From Candidatus Pollutiaquabacter sp. (GTDB lineage: Bacteria > Bacteroidota > Bacteroidia > AKYH767-A > 2013-40CM-41-45), in the NCBI GenBank assembly GCA_903854075.1, contig CAINVI010000208.1, positions 1-14,688 on the forward strand: 14,688 nucleotides of DNA, written 5' to 3'. The translations under genes and the position numbers were made by a program. The notes beneath the pieces are model-generated. The model had not been told where the DNA came from. It ran no database searches and was given only the letters and a program-made list of their open reading frames with translations. Of this stretch, positions 6,859-12,201 are shown piece after piece; the stretch's first letter is position 1, and every line of letters begins with the position of its first letter.

Positions 6859-8544
6859 ATGATTCACTCACTACGTTTTGCACTTCGACTATCGTTGATT
6901 TTTTTCTTGCAGTTTTCAATGGAGGCCTTTGGTCAGAACACCATTGGATTGATTTCATACGTACCGGAAAATGAAGATGGATACATTCTCTTCACCCCTA
7001 ATTCCAGCGATACCACCTATTTGATTGATAAGTGCGGGAACAAAGTGCATCAATGGTCATGCGGCCGCCAGCCGGGTCAATCCGTGTATTTACTCGACGA
7101 CGGAACATTACTACGCACCGGACGATCTAATAGCTCTACTTTCACTGCTGGAGGACAAGGCGGCTTTATTGATCGTTTCGACTGGAACAGTCAGCTGATT
7201 TGGTCGTATCAGATTTCAAATAATACAGAATGTCAACATCACGATATACGCATATTGCCCAATGGAAATATTCTAGCACTAGTCTGGGAATTGAAAACGC
7301 CTTCTGAAGCACTGGCTGCCGGTCGTGATACCGCTAAGATTGGATCGGCATTGTGGAGCGAAAAGATCGTAGAACTACAACCTTCGGGGACTTCTTCGGC
7401 AACAATCGTGTGGGAATGGCATGTGTGGGATCATCTCGTGCAGGATTTCGATGTGAACAAACCCAACTTCGGAATAGTGGCCCAACATCCGGAGTTGATC
7501 CATTTAAATTTCACTTCCGGTGCTCCTACCAATGCAGATTGGTTGCATTGCAACGCGCTCGACTATAACGAAGCACTGGATCAAATCATTATTAGCAATC
7601 ACAACTTCAGTGAGCTGTGGATTATTGATCACAGCACCACAACCGCTGAAGCGGCAACGCATAATGGCGGCAACTACGGCAAAGGCGGCGACTTATTATA
7701 CCGCTGGGGAAACCCTCAAACATATCGTCGCGGAACAACAGCGGATAAAAAATTCTACGGACAACATAATCCTCGTTGGATTACTGACGGTCTTAACGAT
7801 GCCGGAAACATCCTGGTGTTCAACAATGGACTTGGCCGCCCAGGTAGTTACTCGTCGGTTGAAATTATTCAACCCCCAATCGACAGTGCCGGTAATTACC
7901 TGTTAAATGGATCACTTCCTTTTGGTCCCGATAGTGCGTACTGGGTTTACACTGATCCCGTGCCATCTAATTTTTATTCGTTGAACATTTCCGGAGCACA
8001 ACGATTGCCGTCTGGCAATACCATGATTTGTAGCGGAAACCGTGGCGTGTTTTTCGAAATTGATTCCCTGAAAAATATCGTCTGGAAATATGTAAATCCG
8101 ACTACTCAAGGAGGAGCGCTACTGTCGCAAGGAACAGCCGCTGCACAAAACAGTGTATTTCGGGCAGAGTTATATCCACTGAATCATCCAGGACTTTCAG
8201 GTCAAGCGTTACTACCGGGTGATCCCGTTGAATTGAATCCCACACCTTCAGGATGCACCATGCTAACAGGCCTGAACAGGCCTGAAGCAAATTACGATGA
8301 ACGCGTGCGACCTGTCAACCCGGTGCGTCACGATCTAATTCTTCAATGTGATATCGCACTTCCATTTGCAACAGTACAGCTTTACGATCTGGGAGGTCGG
8401 TGTGTACTGCAGCAAGAAACCACACAGTTGCCACAAGGTCGCTCGATGATTGCAATGGATGATACATTGCTTTCGGGACTGTACCTCTTGTGTGTTCGCA
8501 GTGGCGATGTACAATGGCGTTATAAAGTGATGATCACCGATTGA
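6859..8544 (+). CDS. Secreted arylsulfotransferase (ASST)-like protein with T9SS-like C-terminus
   Basis: A 561-aa protein with a signal peptide (about 1-25, ending MEAFG). Residues about 30-465 are a beta-propeller of the arylsulfotransferase (ASST) family: YLIDKCGNKVHQW near the start, then HHDIRILPNGNIL (127-139), DWLHCNALDYN (227-237), SNHNFSELWIID (246-257), GQHNPRW (301-307), NILVFNNG and, near the end, LLPGDPVELNPTPSGC. Family members move sulfate between phenolic compounds through a histidine intermediate. Conserved His residues are present in the DWLH, SNHN and GQHN blocks, but I cannot assign the catalytic one without an alignment. Residues about 483-561 resemble a T9SS sorting domain in degraded form: PVNPVRHDLIL in place of YPNP, then VQLYDLGGRCVLQQ and LLSGLYLLCV. 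TATATTTT at 6821-6828 is a possible -7 box, but no TTG lies at the right distance. Function beyond the family is not shown. Confidence 0.82.
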   Translation: MIHSLRFALRLSLIFFLQFSMEAFGQNTIGLISYVPENEDGYILFTPNSSDTTYLIDKCGNKVHQWSCGRQPGQSVYLLDDGTLLRTGRSNSSTFTAGGQGGFIDRFDWNSQLIWSYQISNNTECQHHDIRILPNGNILALVWELKTPSEALAAGRDTAKIGSALWSEKIVELQPSGTSSATIVWEWHVWDHLVQDFDVNKPNFGIVAQHPELIHLNFTSGAPTNADWLHCNALDYNEALDQIIISNHNFSELWIIDHSTTTAEAATHNGGNYGKGGDLLYRWGNPQTYRRGTTADKKFYGQHNPRWITDGLNDAGNILVFNNGLGRPGSYSSVEIIQPPIDSAGNYLLNGSLPFGPDSAYWVYTDPVPSNFYSLNISGAQRLPSGNTMICSGNRGVFFEIDSLKNIVWKYVNPTTQGGALLSQGTAAAQNSVFRAELYPLNHPGLSGQALLPGDPVELNPTPSGCTMLTGLNRPEANYDERVRPVNPVRHDLILQCDIALPFATVQLYDLGGRCVLQQETTQLPQGRSMIAMDDTLLSGLYLLCVRSGDVQWRYKVMITD

Positions 8545-8567
8545 TGTTCAGCACTACGCGGCGTCCC

Positions 8568-8598
8568 TTGCCTTCCGTTGTTTTTTTTCGTATCTTTG
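8568..8598 (+). promoter_or_regulatory. Bacteroidetes-type promoter of the DEAD-box helicase gene
   Basis: TTG at 8568-8570 lies 20 nt before a perfect TAnnTTTG box (TATCTTTG, 8591-8598), the classic -33/-7 arrangement of the Bacteroidetes primary sigma factor. The spacer contains a T8 tract. Transcription should begin near 8603-8606 and leave a leader of about 135 nt before the helicase ATG. Confidence 0.78.
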
Positions 8599-8603
8599 TA
8601 ACG

Positions 8604-8738
8604 ATTTGAAAGGAAGTGTTTGTTTCTCCTCTGATTTAAGGGTTTTTCCTCCTTTCTCTCTACCAATTTCGGGTTTACTGTCTACCATGGATCGATCAGT
8701 TTCACCTGTTTTCAAACGATCCAGCCCACTAATTATTT
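8604..8738 (+). promoter_or_regulatory. Long 5' leader of the helicase mRNA with internal pairing
   Basis: The leader of about 135 nt holds a purine stretch GAAAGGA (8608-8614) that is exactly complementary to TCCTTTC (8650-8656). The latter sits inside CCTCCTTTCT (8648-8657), which matches the conserved 3' end of bacterial 16S rRNA (the anti-Shine-Dalgarno tail). A small upstream ORF begins at 8687. Long structured leaders are common for RNA helicase genes that are controlled by temperature or by their own product, but control here is inference. Confidence 0.4.
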
Positions 8739-8749
8739 ATGAAATTTGA
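8687..8749 (+). CDS. Possible 20-residue upstream ORF overlapping the helicase start
   Basis: An ATG at 8687 opens a 20-codon reading frame (MDRSVSPVFKRSSPLIIYEI) that ends with TGA at 8747-8749. It overlaps the first 11 nt of the helicase gene in another frame. The stop lies 8 nt inside the helicase gene, a layout that would allow translational coupling or interference. It is too short to judge as a protein and may be chance. Confidence 0.25.
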   Translation: MDRSVSPVFKRSSPLIIYEI

Positions 8750-9992
8750 AGCTCTACAACTGATTGAACCGTTGATTACGGCGCTACATCAGAAAGGCTA
8801 TACGGAGCCTACTCCTATTCAGGAGAAATCCATTCCGCACCTGCTGAAACGAAAAGACATGTTCGGTTGTGCACAGACCGGCACCGGAAAGACCGCTGCC
8901 TTTGCGTTACCTATTTTACAATTAATGCACGAAGACGGCGATCATGCGAAAGCACCGTACGTGCATGCGCTGATACTGGCTCCTACGCGCGAACTTGCTT
9001 TGCAGATCAATGAAAGTTTTGATGCGTACGGTAAAAACCTCGGACTGCGTAATGCGGTTGTGTTTGGCGGTGTTTCCCAGCAACCGCAAGAAGCGGCCAT
9101 GCGAAAAGGTGTTGATATTCTGGTGGCAACACCCGGACGATTACTCGATCTGATGCAGCAAGGTCATATTCGTTTAGATCGTGTGCGTTACTTCGTGCTG
9201 GATGAAGCTGACCGTATGCTGGATATGGGATTCATTCACGACATCAAGAAAATTCTGGCGAAATTGCCGGACCGCAAGCAAACATTTTTCTTTTCCGCGA
9301 CAGTGCCTGCCGAAATCAAATCGATGTCGGATGCGCTCTTGAAAGATCCTTTCCGGGTGAACGTCACACCGGTTTCAGCACCTGCCGAAACGGTACAACA
9401 ATTTGTGTACTATGTTCCGAAAGAACAAAAACGATTTCTACTGAAGAAAGTCATCGAAGATCAACAGATCGAACACGTACTGGTATTCACCCGTACCAAG
9501 CGAGGCGCTGATCGCGTAGCGCGGGATCTGACCAAGAGCGGGATAAAAGCGGAGGCCATTCACGGTGATAAGTCGCAGACGGCCCGACAGCGTGCGCTGC
9601 AAGGATTCAAAGACCGTAAGTTGCGTGTACTGGTAGCGACTGATATCGCTGCTCGCGGAATTGATGTGACTCAATTATCACACGTCATCAACTTTGAAAT
9701 TCCGGAAGTGGCCGAAACCTACGTTCACCGTATTGGCAGAACAGGAAGAGCCGGAGCTTCCGGCATTGCACTGACATTTTGTTCACCGGACGAAGCCGAC
9801 TACCTGAAAGATATTCAGAAGTTGATCCGGAAGAATCTTCAGTCGGTTCCGCTGCCTGAATTGCCACCTGCACCACCGCGGGCTGAAGTGCCCGCATCCG
9901 GTCAGGGAAGAAATCACGGCGCACCGCGTTCCGGGCCCGGCAAGCCACGTCGCAGTGGGGCACCTTCCTATGCGCGTTCGAGGAAGGCGTAG
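8739..9992 (+). CDS. DEAD-box ATP-dependent RNA helicase, RhlE-like
   Basis: A 417-aa cytosolic helicase with every superfamily 2 DEAD-box motif in order. These are the Q motif (PTPIQ, Gln28), motif I AQTGTGKT (45-52), Ia PTRELALQ (82-89), Ib TPGRLLDL (131-138), II DEAD (155-158), III SAT (186-188), IV-region LVFTRTKRGADRVA, V VATDIAARGID (299-309) and VI HRIGRTGRAG (330-339). Such enzymes use ATP to open short RNA duplexes in ribosome assembly, RNA decay and cold adaptation. The C-terminal extension (about 371-417) is rich in Pro, Gly, Arg and Lys and probably binds RNA, as in RhlE proteins. The start at 8739 places the Q motif at the usual distance and gives the normal MKFEALQL beginning. 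It is a single-gene unit between a strong promoter and a strong terminator. RhlE is the best fit among DEAD-box subfamilies, but the exact subfamily is inference. Confidence 0.95.
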   Translation: MKFEALQLIEPLITALHQKGYTEPTPIQEKSIPHLLKRKDMFGCAQTGTGKTAAFALPILQLMHEDGDHAKAPYVHALILAPTRELALQINESFDAYGKNLGLRNAVVFGGVSQQPQEAAMRKGVDILVATPGRLLDLMQQGHIRLDRVRYFVLDEADRMLDMGFIHDIKKILAKLPDRKQTFFFSATVPAEIKSMSDALLKDPFRVNVTPVSAPAETVQQFVYYVPKEQKRFLLKKVIEDQQIEHVLVFTRTKRGADRVARDLTKSGIKAEAIHGDKSQTARQRALQGFKDRKLRVLVATDIAARGIDVTQLSHVINFEIPEVAETYVHRIGRTGRAGASGIALTFCSPDEADYLKDIQKLIRKNLQSVPLPELPPAPPRAEVPASGQGRNHGAPRSGPGKPRRSGAPSYARSRKA

Positions 9993-10044
9993 GGGATTAC
10001 CAGGTAATGTAAGCCGTTGACCGGCCCCAAAGGCCTGGCTGTTA

Positions 10045-10065
10045 ATAACCCAAGCTCCGGGTTAT
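10045..10065 (+). other. Hairpin that competes with the terminator stem
   Basis: ATAACCC (10045-10051) pairs perfectly with GGGTTAT (10059-10065) around a 7-nt loop. The right arm overlaps the left arm of the terminator hairpin (10052-10066), so the two structures exclude each other. This is the geometry of an antiterminator or attenuator, but the overlap may be a coincidence in a 3' UTR. Confidence 0.35.
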
Positions 10066-10116
10066 CTTGTACACATTAAAATCGTGCACCAGATAATCCG
10101 GAGCTTTGTTTTTTTT
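10052..10116 (+). terminator. Long-stem intrinsic terminator after the helicase gene
   Basis: A 15-bp stem (10052-10066 with 10092-10106, one G-U pair, GC-rich base AAGCTCCGG/CCGGAGCTT) is followed by TG and eight T. The 25-nt apical part can pair further (GT and CAC with GTG and AC, two mismatches), giving one very long hairpin. It lies 59 nt after the helicase stop codon. Confidence 0.88.
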
Positions 10117-10157
10117 AAAAAAATAAGGTTTGGGCGCGTTAACGCTCGTGTTTTTTC

Positions 10158-10189
10158 ATTTACCAAGAATTTTAATTGATTTACCAAGA
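10158..10189 (+). repeat. Direct repeat ATTTACCAAGA with 21-bp period
   Basis: The 11-mer ATTTACCAAGA occurs at 10158-10168 and 10179-10189. The spacing is exactly 21 bp, two helical turns, so both copies face the same side of the DNA. It lies about 190-220 bp upstream of the large adhesin gene, after the terminator and in non-coding DNA. This suits a dimeric activator or repressor; LytTR-type regulators bind direct repeats at this spacing, but the repeat itself does not match a consensus I know. Confidence 0.5.
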
Positions 10190-10237
10190 TTTGATCCCTA
10201 GTGGAGATTTTGGGTGTTTCTTATGTATTTTTACAAC

Positions 10238-10261
10238 ATAGGGCTAGGTAAGCTACCCTGT
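10238..10261 (+). other. Stem-loop upstream of the adhesin gene
   Basis: A stem of nine pairs (10238-10247 with 10253-10261, one bulged C at 10244, one G-U pair) closes a GTAAG loop and is flanked by TACAAC on both sides (10232-10237, 10261-10266). No T-run follows, so it is not a terminator. The rest of the intergenic stretch 9993-10379 is A/T-rich. The best -33/-7 candidate is TTG at 10309 with TAAATTTT at 10335-10342, which would put the transcription start after this stem. Confidence 0.3.
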
Positions 10262-10379
10262 ACAACGTCAACGCGCTTGAAATTTTGAAAAGAACGACGT
10301 GCTGTAAATTGCCTGGTTGATTTTATTCTCTTTTTAAATTTTAACTACTTCATAATAAACACTACTTAACTCCTCTTAC

Positions 10380-11837
10380 ATGTTACACTTATTTACTAAA
10401 CTGACCAGTTATTTATTTTTAGTGGTCGTGCTTACACTCAGCAGTTACAGCACACTGAAGGCGCAAACACTGACTTCGGATTTACCGGATTATCCGCCGG
10501 GATCACTGGCGACATTTTTCGGAACAGGTTTTGCACCGAATGAAACCGTTACACTTCATGTGGAACATGTGAATATGATGGCGGACGACAGTGCCAGCTA
10601 CGACTCCACCGAGTATGTGCCGTGGACCGTTATAGCAGACTCGATGGGAGATTTTACCACGACGTGGATTGTTTGCTCCTGCGATGGTGATACATTAACC
10701 GCCATAGCGAACGGTACTTTTGGGTCGTATGCGAATGTGGTATTTACGGATGCTGCGCAATACTTATCATCCATTACCCTTACATCTGATACTTCTTTCA
10801 ATATCATTCAAGGTGGATCCGCTACATTTTCGTATTCGTTTAGCACTATTGCAACAGCTGTTGCCCAAAATGGCAGTTCAATCCAGTTCAACGTTTCTCC
10901 CTCGATTACAAACTGGAACGGCAGCGGTCAAAACGGTATCAATAACGTAGGAAAAACTTTTAACCCCGTGAGTTTTACCGATTGTGTTGCCAGCAGTACA
11001 TACACAGGCAGCGTCACCTTACAAACCACACAAATTGCTGCCGGAACTTATACGTTCAATATTCGTGTAGAACGAAATGGTTCAGACGGGATAGTAACAA
11101 TGGCGCTTTGCACGCTTAACATTTGTGCGCCTCCAGTTATTTCCGCACAGCCGGTGAGTGTCACTAATTGTGTAGGCAATGCCTCTCAATTATCAGTTAC
11201 CGCCACCGGTGCCACCAGTTATCAATGGAGAAAAGGCGGAATCAATGTGCCCGGTGCAACTAGTAACTCCCTTACTATTTCCAGTACGCAAGCGGGTGAT
11301 GCAGGAAGTTATGATGTGGTGGTCACCAACAGTTGTACCAGTATCACCTCCTCTGCGGCAACGATCACGGTTTCTACCGCTACACGTCCTATTGTCACTC
11401 AGCAACCTGTAGACGTTGCAGTATGTAATGGTGCTACCGTCGTGTTTTCTGTTTCTGCAAGTGCAACAGGTTCGGCATTAACCTATCAATGGTATAAGGT
11501 AGCGGCAAACGGCTCCGGCAGTTTAATCGGAGGCGCTACTGCTGCAACGCTGACGATCAATAATGCATCCAACGGTGATCAGACGGATTACTACGTGATA
11601 ATTTCCAATTTGTGCGGAACAGTAAATTCTGATTCAGCAAGTTTATCCATTCTTGGCGGTAATCAAACATACAGCATTACATCGCAACCGGCCAATTCAA
11701 GCGCATGCGAAGGCGGCAGTCTTACGTTGAGCGTATCAACGAATCTCGGCGGACTTTCCTACCAGTGGAGAAAAAAACGGGGTCACTATTCCATGCGCCA
11801 CCGCTACTACCTTTACAATCAATCCCGTTGCCCCTAG
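10380..11837 (+). CDS. Large Ig/HYR-domain surface protein, N-terminal part (frameshifted)
   Basis: First part of one large gene that continues in the +1-shifted frame to 14634. Residues 1-28 are a signal peptide ending LKA. About 30-125 form an N-terminal domain (DYPPGSLATFFGTGFAPNET) seen at the start of many Bacteroidetes cell-surface proteins. About 126-249 are a further beta-rich region. About 250-331, 337-424 and 432 onward are Ig-like repeats, each with the pattern QPV...C.G......YQW(R/Y)K...L.I......D.G.Y.V...N.C. The third is cut in mid-domain: after SYQWRK the frame turns into KRGHYSMRHRYYLYNQSRCP and a stop. Removing one A from the A7 run at 11771-11777 restores the fold (RKNGVTIPCATATTFTINPV). 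The reported 485-aa product is therefore probably a sequencing artefact or a real inactivation. The full reading would give about 1417 residues. Likely an exported adhesin or matrix protein; ligand unknown. Confidence 0.8.
   Translation: MLHLFTKLTSYLFLVVVLTLSSYSTLKAQTLTSDLPDYPPGSLATFFGTGFAPNETVTLHVEHVNMMADDSASYDSTEYVPWTVIADSMGDFTTTWIVCSCDGDTLTAIANGTFGSYANVVFTDAAQYLSSITLTSDTSFNIIQGGSATFSYSFSTIATAVAQNGSSIQFNVSPSITNWNGSGQNGINNVGKTFNPVSFTDCVASSTYTGSVTLQTTQIAAGTYTFNIRVERNGSDGIVTMALCTLNICAPPVISAQPVSVTNCVGNASQLSVTATGATSYQWRKGGINVPGATSNSLTISSTQAGDAGSYDVVVTNSCTSITSSAATITVSTATRPIVTQQPVDVAVCNGATVVFSVSASATGSALTYQWYKVAANGSGSLIGGATAATLTINNASNGDQTDYYVIISNLCGTVNSDSASLSILGGNQTYSITSQPANSSACEGGSLTLSVSTNLGGLSYQWRKKRGHYSMRHRYYLYNQSRCP
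11771..11777 (+). other. A7 homopolymer: frameshift site inside the adhesin gene
   Basis: Seven A follow GTGGAG and precede CGGGG. Upstream coding runs in the frame of the ATG at 10380, and downstream Ig-like coding runs without a stop in the frame that needs one base fewer. Six A would join both frames within a single Ig-like domain (YQWRKNG). A -1 ribosomal slip would not restore the frame; loss of one A in DNA or by transcriptional slippage would. Confidence 0.85.
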
Positions 11838-12201
11838 TGATGCAGGAATTTATTCCGTCAAAGTTTTCACCAACTGTGACAGTCTTATTTCCAATAACGC
11901 AACCGTTACTGTTACGCCGCTGACCCTGATCACGGCTCAGCCAGCTTCCGCTACTTCTTGCGCTGGAAGTTCCGGTTCCTTCACAGTCAGCGCCACCGGC
12001 AGCAACCTAAGCTATCAGTGGAATAAAAATGGTGCTGCGATTTCAGGAGCAACTTCCTCCACACTTTCTATCTCAACGGTTACGTCCGCTGACGGTGGTA
12101 ATTATTCGGTTACAGTTTCCGGCAGCTGCGGCACGATAACCTCATCAACAGCAACGCTCACTGTTATTGAACTACCTGTTATCACCACCTCCCCGGCAGA
12201 T

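Noticed and set aside
8265..8284. Tandem 10-bp duplication AACAGGCCTG within the ASST-like gene
   Set aside because: Ten is not a multiple of three, which hinted at a frameshift, but coding character is normal on both sides and the site falls in the linker before the tail. Probably chance or an old compensated event.
10106..10132. Possible promoter TTG ... AAGGTTTG next to the helicase terminator
   Set aside because: Spacing of 16-17 nt is too short for the Bacteroidetes consensus, and the TTG is part of the terminator tail.
11705..11923. ORF starting MRRRQSYVERINESRR in the third frame over the frameshift region
   Set aside because: Arg/Ser/Leu/Pro-rich shadow of the Ig-like coding sequence; the real continuation lies in the other frame.
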